From Albula goreensis (lineage: Eukaryota; Chordata; Actinopteri; Albuliformes; Albulidae): a stretch of 64,000 nt of DNA. The notes beneath the pieces were generated by a model. It ran no database searches and was not told the origin of the DNA. It saw only the letters and a list, made by a program, of their open reading frames with translations. Made by a program: the position numbers and the translations under genes. The first letter of the stretch is position 1, and each line of letters begins with the position of its first letter. The DNA is taken from the NCBI GenBank assembly GCA_022829145.1, contig CM040746.1:7272684-7336683 (forward strand), given 5' to 3'. Shown here in pieces: positions 45,491-57,453 of the stretch.

Positions 45491-47780
45491 TTGCTGTTTG
45501 CGGTGTTCAAGTCCAGATTCCATACCAGCCTGCTGGAACATGATGTTTTACTGAAGTTTTACCCTACTGCTTTTGCCTCAAGTATTTCACAAGGCTCTTT
45601 TGTTACATTTTTAAAATGGCTTATGTTTTGTTTTTGAAGATTAGGTCAAGTCAAGTTGCCTCTCATAGGAAAATGTGCTTGTTTCATTAAATACCCTACA
45701 GTACAATCAAATACACATTTCCATTAGTACAACCATTATATGTATATATAAACACTTGATTCCAGGTAAAACATTTAAAAAGCACCTGAAGTATGAATGG
45801 CTGGTGAAAAAATAAATGGACAACTAACCTGTTTTACTGTGGCAATTGCCATTAATGTCAACCACTGCCCCGTGTGCAGTAAAGATGTAACGTTAACTAG
45901 TATTTTTAAAGATGGTTTTGTGTTGAGGGCATTTTCTATGAGCAATGCATGCTACTTTAGCAAAGAATGCCTTTAACTATTGCTTCCCATCTGGTAGATA
46001 AGTGCTCATGCTACAAGATCATTCATGTCTTTATAAGTGAGTCAAACAGTGTGATTTAAAGTCTTCATTGCTGATGTCCTCCAGTGCCACTCTCATAAAG
46101 ATTTATCTCATGATACATCACTCTTAAATACAGGGAATAATATGGTGTCGAGCCAAATTATCTATTAACAGCCTTTTAAAGACGGCACTATTTATGATTT
46201 ATGGATTGATGAATCCACAATGTAAAAAAACACAACTTAGTTCTTGAACTTCTGAATGAGTGTTTTGTACTTTTAAGAAGATTCTGATAAATTATCTTGG
46301 TTGATAAAAATCTATTAGAGATCATGAACTATGATGAAAGACTTGAAGTTGTGATTAAAATGTCTTAAATCACATTGCAAAATTCTGTACGCCGTTTCCG
46401 TGAGTACTCTGTGAGGGATCCAGTGCTTTAACTAAGCAAGACGGCAGTGGGTTGAAGTGTTCCCTCTTCCTTAGTTAAAGTTTGCATAAAAGTGCTAGCG
46501 CTCCTTCCGACGCGGTATGACCTTCTCTATTATAATTTTTCAGCATGTAATTCCCTCTAGTGACTTGTCATGTTTGAGCAGTGCTGGGGAGGCTCTGCCG
46601 GTTGTAGCGTCCTGATCTCAACAATGCACAGCAGGCGGGGGTGACTCCTGCAGGTCCCCCTCCGGGGCAAAACAGACACTGAAATGTTAGCATCATCCCC
46701 CCTCCCTCCCCACCCCCACACTGTGCTTGTGGCTGGCTCTGTGAAGGGTTACAGTATTTACACCACTGAATTAAGTAGCATTCCCAATACACTCACCTTT
46801 GCTGTAGGTTACACCTACCCAGGTCATGTTGGGGGCGTTCCTTCAGCAAATTTACCCAGGTTAGCACTTTTATCGGCCACTCCCGTGTACAGCAGAGGTT
46901 TTCCTCAGAGTTCAGGTCAGTCAAGAGGAACTAGCCTCGCATGTTTATTCTGGTGCAAAACAGCACAAGACAGAGAGCGCCTTCAATAATACTCACTCTC
47001 AGTGATGTAGCACAGTCTTGTTCCCATGTAGCTGATAATTTGTTCTAGTTCAGGCTCATTCATTCTAGTTCATTCACATTAATTAAGTCCAATGCATCTA
47101 TCATGCTGCAAACTAGATCCATGTATAATCAACCTAATCTGAGGTACTACCTTTGTAATGGTCTCTCAAAAATAGAAGTAGGAAAATAAAAGTAGCAGGG
47201 TTTCCTCGTCCATTGGAAGGAACGTGTGAATTTGTCACGCTATCTCGCTCATTTATTTTCAAATAAACACAGTAAACCATAGGTGGGATATTGTGGCCCA
47301 CTTAAAGCCACCTGCAAATAGAAGGTAGGTCAGTATGAATGTATCTCCCATCAGTGAAGCTCTGCTTTTGTTGTGTTGGTTGCAATGCAATTCACAGAGA
47401 ACAGATGTAAACAACCATTTTATTTAAAAATAGTAATGCGTTCATTTGTGTTCATTATATTTTCATCATAGATGACAAGATTCATCATAAAGATAATTGT
47501 TATAATATAAATTATATGACGAGGAGTGGTGTTATTGATTTTCAGAGACTTGAAGGTGAGAGCTACAATCTCCTAATGTAAGCGTCTACCTAAAGGTTAA
47601 AATTTTGAAGAGAAAAGAAATCATGGTTGAGAAAAATTCTCTTCTTCACCGGAAAAAATATGAAGCGATGATAAATATAGAATTTGTTAAAATAACAGTT
47701 TTGAGAGCTTTTCTCTCCTTTAATTCAGAATTCATTTTTGTTTTCCTTGTCTACATTATTTAATGTAAAAAAAAAAAAAA
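45491..47780. other. non-coding DNA
   Basis: AT-rich. Overlapping ORFs on both strands at 46568-46989 lie in a GC-richer patch and have no domain. The A/T-rich part 47400-47770 has ATTATATGACG-like words only. No gene supported. Confidence 0.35.
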
Positions 47781-47799
47781 CACAGCATATGTTTTTTCA

Positions 47800-48330
47800 C
47801 ATTGGTGCATTCAACAGATTTTCTTCACAGTATACATGACTGGCAACACACCGTGGCTGTAATGGTTGCCGGGTTCCACTCTCTGCCGTTTCGGGGGCCT
47901 CCGGTGAATAAATTTTGCTTTATGGTTTGTGCTTTTCCTTTTTAATTCATTGCATTCAGATTCCTCTTTAATACGATTCTGGTGTCCCCCAAACAATCGG
48001 AGTGGAGACAATAGAAGCATAATGATGGATCCGTGTATCTGCCATCTGCAAGAGCAGCTGCTCTCCTACAGCTGTACAATATGCTGGAGTGAGGAGCCTC
48101 AGTAATCTACATAATAAGGAGAGGGCTTATCCCAGTCTAGTTAATAATCACAAGCAATTGATGCACTCCATTCCCTCACAGTAGCTCGGAAAAAAAAAAA
48201 AAAACAACAAAGTTTGACTGCGTCGGCCGTATCCTCCAGACGCACCGAGGTCACAGTGTAATGCCGAACTGTTGATTCCGCCTGAAGCTACGAGATTTTA
48301 GACCGCACTCAATTTCATCTTTTCATGAAT
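47800..48330. promoter_or_regulatory. candidate enhancer block
   Basis: Follows an A-run at 47767-47780. Complex, balanced sequence with CCGGTGAATAAATTTTGCTT (about 47901), CAGAGCAGCTGCT-like E-boxes near 48052 (AAGAGCAGCTGCTCTCCTAC), AGTCTAGTTAATAATCACAA (48135-48154) and GACGCACCGAGGTCACAGTG. Looks like a constrained regulatory element. Confidence 0.4.
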
Positions 48331-49019
48331 ACCATAATTAGGACTCTCTAGGTTATCATACTGCTGGCTTCTTGTCTTTCAATGTGCGGGGCTTGCATCG
48401 TTTTTTTTTCTCCCTCTCTCTCTTTTAAAATGTGAACTCGTCTGGGACGAGGCGGAGGGGGACAAAGCTCTAACGCTCTAAGACATCGCAGTAAGCGAAG
48501 TGATCTCACAAACCCCCCCCAACCCCACACCCCCTTCCCTTTACCCAGCAATCAATAAGACCTGTCACAACAACCAGAGAACTGGCTTAAGAGAACTGAA
48601 AAAAGAACCTGATATTGCAACCTTTTACCAACACCATGGCACCCCCTTTTCATGTGGCTTTCAGTCTAGTTATGGCCTATGGCAAGCCTGCAAAGGGAGG
48701 AGCAGCGGGACAGCATCAGGCAAGACTTGACTGCATTAAAATAAATAGTGTTTTGACACAACTGTACTCACTAATATTATGAAAGTGCACTATATCTTTC
48801 AAAACTGTCGGTTAAAGGAATGTATGCGCCATGCATGCACGTTTGTGTGCGTGTGGATAGAAGCGGAGGGGAGGAACCGGGTATGGTAAACATATCTGTT
48901 TTGTGGCTTGAAACGTGAATGCTGTAGCTGGCCCCATGTCTTCAAGGTTGTGCTGTTTAGCCAAGTATTAACATGTAGACCCGTGGGGCCAGATCACATA
49001 CCTCATCGTTTCAATCATG
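48331..49019. other. non-coding DNA
   Basis: Contains CT-rich and C-rich runs near 48400-48540 and a purine-rich stretch near 48860. No gene supported. Confidence 0.3.
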
Positions 49020-49760
49020 GTTTACTCCAGTATCGCAACATCTGCTCGGGCTCGGAGTCACAGTTTATAATTTTGTTTTGAGCTTTCATCACACTTGATG
49101 GAAGATATGCATAATTTTTAATAGCCTAAACAGATGACTTGTGTATTTATCTAATTAGGTTCAGTAGACGCCTGTGTAAAAATGATTGATGCACATCGTT
49201 GTTGTTTAAAACATCCTGTCTGCAATGATCTTTCTAAATTCTACATATGTGGTTTTAAACTCTACATATATATCCGTCACCAATAATTGCAATGAATTCC
49301 AAAACTTATATGTCCAAATAATTTATCTTTGTACAGTTTGGAGACCTGTTGTAATGTATTATGTATGTAATAGTGCTTGGTAAATGTAACATAGGTATTA
49401 CGGCTCCAAAGGACATCTTGGTAGCCAAATTAATGAATGAATTAATTAAGGCTGTGAATATCAAGTAATTCCCAGGTATTGATGGGACACCTTTAATGAG
49501 TATTAAATAAGTCTGGCTTTGTGCACTTCTGTAAAGTTTAATTAAATACCTCTGGGTGTAGGGGCATTAAGATTTTCCATGAAACTCTCATTTTTATGAA
49601 TTTAATCCAATTTATTAGACCCAGTAATGGACCATAAGCAGACACTAAATTGATAGAATAGGAAGTGTACTATAATATTGATCAGCCGAGATCTCCCCTC
49701 GGTGCTCCCTTGTTAAATAGCAAATGCTCATTAAAAAAATGAAACTGAATTTATTGTAGT
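49020..49760. promoter_or_regulatory. candidate enhancer block, homeodomain-site rich
   Basis: Contains TATCTAATTAGGTTCAGTAG (49147), AAATTAATGAATGAATTAAT (49427), AAGTTTAATTAAATACCTCT (49535) and TTTAATCCAATTTATTAGAC (49601). At least six TAAT-core clusters in 700 bases, no repeats. Inferred regulatory. Confidence 0.4.
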
Positions 49761-52540
49761 GTGTGCTCTTTGAATTTGGCAATATTTACCGCAGGGTGGG
49801 TGAGGTACAGGAAGAATACGCTCTTATTTACGAGGTGACCTTTGCTTCTACCCAAGTCCAGCATCAATCATTACGATCAGGAAACTCCTATAATGAAAGC
49901 ACTGATACGGGTGGGCGTTTTTTGGATCGTGCTGTCTGAATGTTTTTGTTTTTTTTGATGGCTTCCTTTGGGGGTCTAGCATGGCTGTCCGACGGTGGCT
50001 AGGGGCAGGGTGCAGCTGTTGCCCCAAACCCCCCCCCACCCCATCCCACCCATCAAATGGGGCAATTAAGCTGGCAGAAACAGTGGAGTAAGTGGGGGAG
50101 GAATGGGTAGAGGTGTTCATTAACTCAGCAGGGACAAAAAAAACAGTCTGGTAAGTGTGTTAGTGTGTCTTCCCTTTTGTGAATGGATGCAAGTGATCTG
50201 ACCGAATGGCTGTATTTTTAAGTAATACAACATGTGCCAAAGTAGCACTGGACTCAGGCTTGTGACTTCGGCCAGTCAGGCCTCTGTGCTGTCTTGAGTG
50301 ACTATAATTTAATTTCATAATACTTTAGACTTATGCTTAAACATTAATTCGGTGCACTATTAATGTTTTCTACAGCAAATTTTTAAACATAGGAACCTTT
50401 TCACAAGTGCTTTCACAAACCACTTTCTCCTTTAAAGATACTAAATTCACTGGATATGTACTGCACTCACGATTGTACCATCCACTATGTTGGGCCTACC
50501 AGAGGAGGTGGATGTAAGGGGAAGAAGGTGGTCTATGGCCGACAGAACTGATTTCCTCCAGTGACCCAGCATAGTTTTCTGGCTTTGCACAAATGAAGTA
50601 CTTCACCCACAGTCCTTTGCTTTAGGTGGGGACAGCTCAAACATCCAATGAAGAATAATTGTAATTTTAGTAACTATTGTGCATGCTTAATGAATCTCTG
50701 AATGGATGTCCATAGAATCAGCAGGCTAGTGTCACATTATAGATCAATTGTACTGTGGATGACAACATCATCTGAATATTTTGAAGGAAAAACAAATTCC
50801 TGACAGGAGTATCTAGTTATCTACACAACACTGTGTCTTCATGATTTTATCTGGCTGGGTAGCTACTAAAATAGATTAGTTAGGAAGTAATTTTGACAGT
50901 TGACTGAGTGAGCTAACTAGCATGCTATCTAGGAAGTGAATCTGTTGTGCCAATCAGCTAGCTAGTAAGCTAAGCTGAATTGAAACAACATTTTGTCCAT
51001 ATTCTTTATTTTCGGCATTCTGATGAATATGGATGGAAAGAGTTCTTGTTGATAAACTAATTTTGTTTACTTACAGTTAATAGCATGCCTATTAGCATAG
51101 CCAGATTAAGTAGAGTGTGTGCAAAAAGCACTGGACTTTTAACCAGGGTAATCTTTATTTTGACTCCTCTGTGTGCCATCTGTTAATTCACAATGAAGGG
51201 AAGTGTTTGTGGGGAAGCCACACTACTACTGTGGGGAAGTCAACATATGAGGAAACCAGCTTTAAAACAAAAGGAACTTTGAAGCATAAAGACAGAAAAT
51301 GATTATGGTACAACAATCATGTTATGTAATATTTTTGACATTATTTATTACTCAAACAATATTGAAATTTTAGTCATTTATGATTAACTCATCCACAAAT
51401 GTCAAGTGACTCATTGGTCAAGATTTAACTCTGTTTTTTTTTCAATAGTTTCTGTAATGTTAGACTATTTTCTACAGAAAGACTGAATTCATTTTCCTAC
51501 ACTAGATCAGATGGCTTTCCACCTTCAGGGTTCAGTGGCACAGCTGTAGCAGAGACCAACAGCAGACATTTGCTTCTCAACCTTGGAAAATGCATCTAAT
51601 TATTAGCCTGTCTCAGTAATTGGGAGATTAAAATGATTTTATATATTGTTTGACTCATTATGTAAAGCACATTGCAGTAAAAGCAATGTAAAATACATGT
51701 TTGCTGCGAAAGAACAAAAACATTCTGGTTCCTCATTCTGCAGTAGCCACACGTATCTTCTTCTGCTCTGATTGCTGTTGGCCATTTTGAACATTGTGTT
51801 GGACAAGTCAGCTGGACTGGCCAGTCCAGAACTTTCCAAAGGTATACCTGAAGGAGCAGGCAAACCAAATGAAAAACCGTTGTCATGATAAAGTGCAGGG
51901 GACTAACTGGCAGGTCTGACTCATTAAGAGTTTAAACGAAACTTAAAGTTGTCACCATGTCAAGGTGCTTCACTACATTATTTGATTATGGTGAATAAAT
52001 TTGATGGATGAATAAATTACACTGCATTGCTTTCATAAAATTATAATTATGTTGCACAAGCAAGTTGTAGCTTTGCTTCAATGTTACTGTACAAAACTGT
52101 GTGAGCTAGGTCTCAGATATTATAATACAGTAATCTACCTAATTATTATTATTCCAAATACACACATTAATTCTATACAACTCTGCAGCCATAATTACTG
52201 TGGTTCATTTCAGAGCTGCTACATTTTGTGATTTGTACTATTATTAAAAAAATATGTATCCCTTTATTCAGATGGATTCAGTGGGCACATTTTACTTTTT
52301 TGCAATATGTATTGGCTGTATCTTCTAATGCATTATTCAATAGCAACAACATTGTTATTATTAGTATTAGTATTATTAAATGATGAAATACATTTTCATA
52401 CACAATAACATGGGAAGGCTCAGCCTAGCTACCCTCTGCAATAAAGGACAAAGGGAAGGTGTAACTATGGACCACATTTTGAAAGTACTTCCCTAAACTC
52501 CCACTGGGGCCTAGAATTGTTAGTAATTAAACATATATGA
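49761..52540. other. non-coding DNA
   Basis: C-run near 50029-50039; GCTAGCTA-type words at 50930-50980, as in the foldback element. Only short ORFs. No gene supported. Confidence 0.35.
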
Positions 52541-52550
52541 TGATTACTGG

Positions 52551-52562
52551 CCAGCAGGTGGC
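52551..52562 (+). promoter_or_regulatory. candidate CTCF site, plus orientation
   Basis: TGGCCAGCAGGTGGCAATG (52548-52566) matches the CTCF core CCAGCAGGTGGC with a suitable 5' flank. The next 100 bases are GC-richer than their surroundings. Motif evidence only. Confidence 0.5.
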
Positions 52563-53144
52563 AATGAAAAATGTAGCAGGCAGGTGCGCGGTGCTCTCAG
52601 GGAGGCTGCAGAGCGGTCGAGGATTGCAGGTGTAACATGTTGTGAGCCGGGCAGGTGCTCATTGAGACATCAGAATCAGTCACTGTAAGTTTGATGCATC
52701 ATCAGGGGTTTAGCGTTGTCACACTCCTGAGCAACGTATCGCAGAGGCAAGTAGAGAGGCAGAAAAATGTCCAAAGTTAGGTTGAAAAAACAAACTGCGA
52801 GTTTGATGCTTCTTTCATGTGTACTAAGACCGTCCTTTCTGGGTGCTGCGTGCGATTACCCCAATGAAAGCAAAATCCAGTCTGCTAGGCAGCACATTGC
52901 AACAATACAAAGAAAGCCAATACTCTTTATGCCTACATTAGCTGCAATCTCATATCTTCAGAATACATTAAAAGCAATTAGGGCATGTTAAAATGTCCCA
53001 TAAATTGTTGTGCATTAGTACAGGGCTTGTAGTAACCTCTCTGGTATGAATACCCCCCTCCTTGCTGACATGAAAGGACTGGTTATCTCAGGAAGTTTGT
53101 GAGGAGGAACTGGGGTCTGGTAGTCAGAAGTCATTAAAACACCC

Positions 53145-53146
<2 letters not shown>

Positions 53147-53176
<30 letters not shown>
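53147..53176. repeat. (CA)15 microsatellite
   Basis: Thirty bases of uninterrupted CA dinucleotides. Confidence 0.97.
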
Positions 53177-53179
<3 letters not shown>

Positions 53180-53499
53180 CTCCCAGCAGCCAGTCTGTCT
53201 GCATAAGCACATGCCATAAAAGGCCCAGAGATTTACGAGGAACTTTTCCATCCTAGACTTAGGCACCGTCTGATAAACAAGCAATCTTAGCTCCAGGCTA
53301 AATGATGTTCTTTGAGGTCCTGATTTACAATGCTGTGAATGATGTGTTTGTGGTTCCATTTCTGGAGCCCTACTGTGATTAGTCATCCGTGAGCAGAAAT
53401 TTGGGCTTAGATCTTCAACTTAAGGGCTAGAGAATCTCGAAATGAAGAAATAAATAAATGATACAGGTTGTGCTCTGGGTTAATAACTGGAGTGAAATG

Positions 53500-53830
53500 A
53501 ACTTTTCGGGGATGTAAATGACTCTCAGCTTTCAGTAATTTCCCCCGATTCCTGTTGAATTAGGATAGGGCTTTTCGCCATCGTGCTGCCAATTTTGTTT
53601 CCCTGCCTCTTAAAGGAACACATTGAAGGTATTGTTCTGCTACCTCACACTCCTGAATGATGTGATTAAAGTAAAATCCCTTGATGGCCTGCCCCCACTT
53701 TCCCGATAATAAATGAGTCACAGATTTTTAAACGACTCGGGTTGCCTTACATCTTGTCTCTTATCACCGCGTGCCTGAGCCCCGTGACCGGACAGACGCA
53801 CATCGCTGCACTTTTCACCCCTACATGTAG
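53500..53830. promoter_or_regulatory. candidate enhancer block with AP-1/MAF-type site
   Basis: AAATGAGTCACAGATTTTTA (about 53711-53730) has a perfect TGAGTCA. Nearby are GTGATTAAAGTAAAATCCC and CTTGTCTCTTATCACCGCG, the latter with a GATA-type TTATC. Complex, repeat-free DNA. Confidence 0.35.
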
Positions 53831-54539
53831 GTAACAGTGTGTGGGAAGGTCTGCCAAAAACAATGCTAGGCTTTAGGTAAAGGGACAGAAATCATAGGCT
53901 TTTGACCATGAAATTACAGGATATCTCCCTGTGTTCTTTGGTAGTCCCAGTGGTAAAGCATACATGAAGATCGTGCTAGGAGGTCCTACCTGCACATCTG
54001 AATGTTCCTCTTTGTTCAGCCTCATAGACAGAGACAGAGTCCTAAGTGTTCTTAACAAGAGAATGAAGCGCTTGAACCTTAGTCACAGTCTTTTAGCTTT
54101 TTTAGCTGTGCAGCTTTACACTGCTATATCAAATAGCATTATGGTCATGTAAGCACATACAGTGATTACCTAGCTCAGGCTAGTCATACAGTGGATTCTG
54201 ACAGGTTGTACCTAGCTGTACATGATGAAGTGGTGTTATCAGGCAGTGGTTTCACAAAAAACATGCTCTTAAACCTGTTGTCCATACATACAAGGTCAGA
54301 CATGGTATTCCTAAAGATTCTAAGAGCATTGTTTTCCTTAATTTTGCTAACGTGCTATTTCTTATTAGCACATCCTGTCTGTTAGTATTTTGTAACAAAG
54401 TGATGCCTGGTAAATCATAGACAATAAGAAAAGTGTTTACTACCCAACTTTTAAAAATCTGTCAATTCCACTCCCCTGTCCCTGCGGCATCCCTCAAAGA
54501 GATGATGTACTTTCAGACATTTTAACCCAGACGTAATGC

Positions 54540-55060
54540 ATTCAGGATGTAAATAACTTCAGTAATTCTGTTTGCATTCGGATGAACATGCAGCCAAGGT
54601 CATAACACAAGTCATAAACTTTGGTGGGCTCAGCTCATAAATTTAGCTTAATTCGGCGACAGGCTTCAGGAGAGCGCTGAAGCTCACTTTAATTTATGAC
54701 ACACGCACACAGACTTGTGTATTTACATGTTCGCGGTCCATGACAGGAACTTCTGCAGCTTGTATATTAGCCAGTGAATTAAGCTCTAATGATAGTATTA
54801 CATGAATGTAAAAAAAAAGTCATGCATCATTTGCAGGAATGGGTTATTCACTGTTTCCTTTATTTGCCATTAGTTCCTCATTTCCTGTGTGTTTTAATGA
54901 CTCACTTTTTCAAGTATTAATTTGGGACACTCTGCATTATCATTGCCATTCGTGAGAAAAAAACACTTCCATCAAGCTATCAATGACCTGAGGGAGGAGC
55001 TCATAAGAGAATACATTAGCAATGTGTCCGACTCCTGTTGTTTATTTGAGTAAGCCAGCT
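54540..55060. promoter_or_regulatory. candidate enhancer block
   Basis: Contains CCAGTGAATTAAGCTCTAAT (54771), GTCATGCATCATTTGCAGGA, TTCCTTTATTTGCCATTAGT (54855) and AAGTATTAATTTGGGACACT. Non-repetitive. Conservation untested. Confidence 0.35.
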
Positions 55061-55399
55061 CAAAGAAAGCAAGCATTTTTCAATTAAAGTTCTATGAAGA
55101 CTCAAGTTCTATAAATACAGGCAAACTGTTGAAATGATTAGAATCACAAGAAAATACATGGCTTTCTCAGCCAAGCAGAGATGATTCATGATCAGATTTT
55201 AAAACTTAGTACTATAACACCACGGTGCAATAATATGGATCAGCAGAATTAATCAAACTCATGGGCTGAAGCAGAGTGTTTCAATCGGCCGTTGAACATT
55301 ATGCCTCTGTGTCTCAATGAATTTGCCCACAATCTGAGTCACTGAGAACCACTTTCCTATTTTATGATTGTTTACCACCGTTTATTGTGTTAATTGAAT

Positions 55400-55670
55400 G
55401 TGCTTACGTCCAGGCTATAATCTCGCCTTACACCCCAGCGAGACCACTTCGCTCCGCCAGCTACGGACACCTTGTGGTCCTGTTGCTACGGATACCAGGT
55501 GGTCGTGCGGCACGATCACACCTGTTCTCTGTTCTGGTTCCACAGTGGTGGAATGACCTGTCTAGCTCTGTCAGGACAGAATCCCTTTCCCGTATTTCAT
55601 GGCAGAATGAAAACCCACTTTTTAGACTGTGACTTGGTCCCCTCTTCCCCTATCCTTTCTTTAAGTATGC
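55400..55670 (+). pseudogene. non-LTR retrotransposon ORF2 3' end relic
   Basis: Reads YTPARPLRSASYGHLVV, then after a shift IPGGRAARSHLFSVLVPQWW and WNDLSSSVRTESLSR, ending KTHFLDC in another frame. This is the usual end of fish jockey-superfamily elements (PARSLRSA, WWN.LP.S.R...KTHLF). Truncated at the 5' side and frameshifted. Confidence 0.75.
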
Positions 55671-57365
55671 TAAATATTAAAAAGTATGAACTGAGTAAGC
55701 CCTTATTATGACTATTTTTGTTTATTTATGACTGTGCTGGTGGGTTTCATGCTTTCATGACTTGTTGAGTAACTTATGTAGGAACTTACCCTACAGATTG
55801 CTTTGAATTAAAAGCATCTGCAGTATAACAAAAATACAAATGTGCATAATATTATTAATATTTTAACATGCTGTTTGTAGATGAGAAGTCTAAAGTATGT
55901 CATTTTTCTAACATTTTGGCTACCAGTCACATTGTTATTCGTGTATCTGTTTGGTTTGTAGTGTACAAATTGCAACAAGGGTCACTGGTCTAGCTTCTAA
56001 CTGTGGCTACTAAAGGACCACAGTACTGTATTTCTTATGTTTCAAACAGCCATTTTCAAATGTATCGATATGTCACTTCAACTACTATTTTAACAGCTTA
56101 ATGAGAGCATTCTCTCTGTAATCATGGTGGACCTGACCGCCGGGCCAGTGTCCACACAGAGCCAGCCTTTTTCAGCGCACAGTTTATCCAGCTTGCTATT
56201 TAAATTTGATGACTCAAAGCTCTTGTGACATTATTAATGAGGCAACAGCTTACAGCTTAAACTCCCGTTGGCCCACTGCGTTCTGATGTTAAATCAAAAA
56301 GAGTTTAGTGTTTTATTCTGAAAACTGGACTCATTTATTTTTGTCAACAGAGGATATTTTTTCTCTCTTCTAAGAGCCACGCTACAGGTGGTATTTTAGC
56401 TGTAGTATCTGTTGGTATTAGTGGCGAGACCAATATTCTTATTTTTTACATTATCATAGCATCAAACTATCCCTTTAGGATTAGCAAATAGCCACAGCTT
56501 TGGTCTTGTGATCTGAATGTACTTGTTGGACATGACAAGGTTAACTATAGGCAGTACCAGGGAGATGGCATTATGCCTCTGGGCTGTGGCCCTTCTCAGC
56601 TTTAAATAAACCTAACAACTGTGACCTCTCACATTTCAGATGCATACATTAATCCGTATGGATATACAGAAGGGTATCCCTTGGTACCGGGTTATATTTA
56701 CTCACTATCATTTTTCATCAGTCACATTGTGTACATTGTGTTACAATAAATGGGTAAACAGACCTTTTGAAATCCTGAAATAGCTGTTAATGTGATTTGT
56801 TTATAGATGAAAAGAGAGATGAATACTTCATGGTATAATTGTCATATAGATATAGATATACACTTCGTATTTATGCATGTTAAGAGCATGTTTGGTGATT
56901 TTCAAGGATACTGGGAAAGCAATAAGTGGCTTATTTATGTTTTCCTAAAAACAGTCAGTTTTTTTTATTGCTTCTCAAATTCCCCAAAAAATGCTCATGG
57001 TGACATCACATTCTGAACTTCAGAGATAGGAACATGAAAAGAGTAGTAATATTTCTTCACTTGTCTTGATTGCAATATGATTCCTAAAAACACACATCAA
57101 CTCATGTATGTTGCTTTCATACTGCCAGAAATGATGCATTTTGAGAGAAAACACACCCTGCCCCTTGGTTTCCCATGCCTCTTGGCATGCACCACCCACA
57201 ATGCATCGTTTCTGCTATGTACTGTAATTTCTTGTTACTCTGCCTCATGTACAAAAAGTACATACTAAATGCATACATACAGACATTCAACCCATGCACA
57301 TTTTATGTGTTGAGAGATGCTTCATTGCTGTTAAAATGCTGTTATGTTGGTACTTTACTTTATAG
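55671..57365. other. non-coding DNA with a complex block at 56090-56290
   Basis: The 200-base block (CTGTAATCATGGTGGACCTG, CAGCTTGCTATTTAAATTTG, ACATTATTAATGAGGCAACA) is enhancer-like. The remainder is plain AT-rich DNA. Confidence 0.35.
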
Positions 57366-57453
57366 GAGCCAGCTGCATCGGTTTGAAATTAGCATACTTA
57401 AGCACCAGTCCATCTTCCTGCCTGACTATGCCAACTTCATCAAGGACAAATGA
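57366..57453 (+). other. exon-like ORF of unknown origin
   Basis: After a possible acceptor (GGTACTTTACTTTATAG) comes an open stretch reading SQLHRFEISILKHQSIFLPD, then YANFIKDK and a TGA. The composition is protein-like. I find no upstream partner exon, no poly(A) signal close by and no family I recognise. It may be a last exon of an unseen gene, a pseudo-exon, or chance. Confidence 0.2.

Noticed and set aside
46553-46568. CTCF-like CCCTCTAGTGAC
   Set aside because: Lacks the GC before CCCTC needed for a good match.
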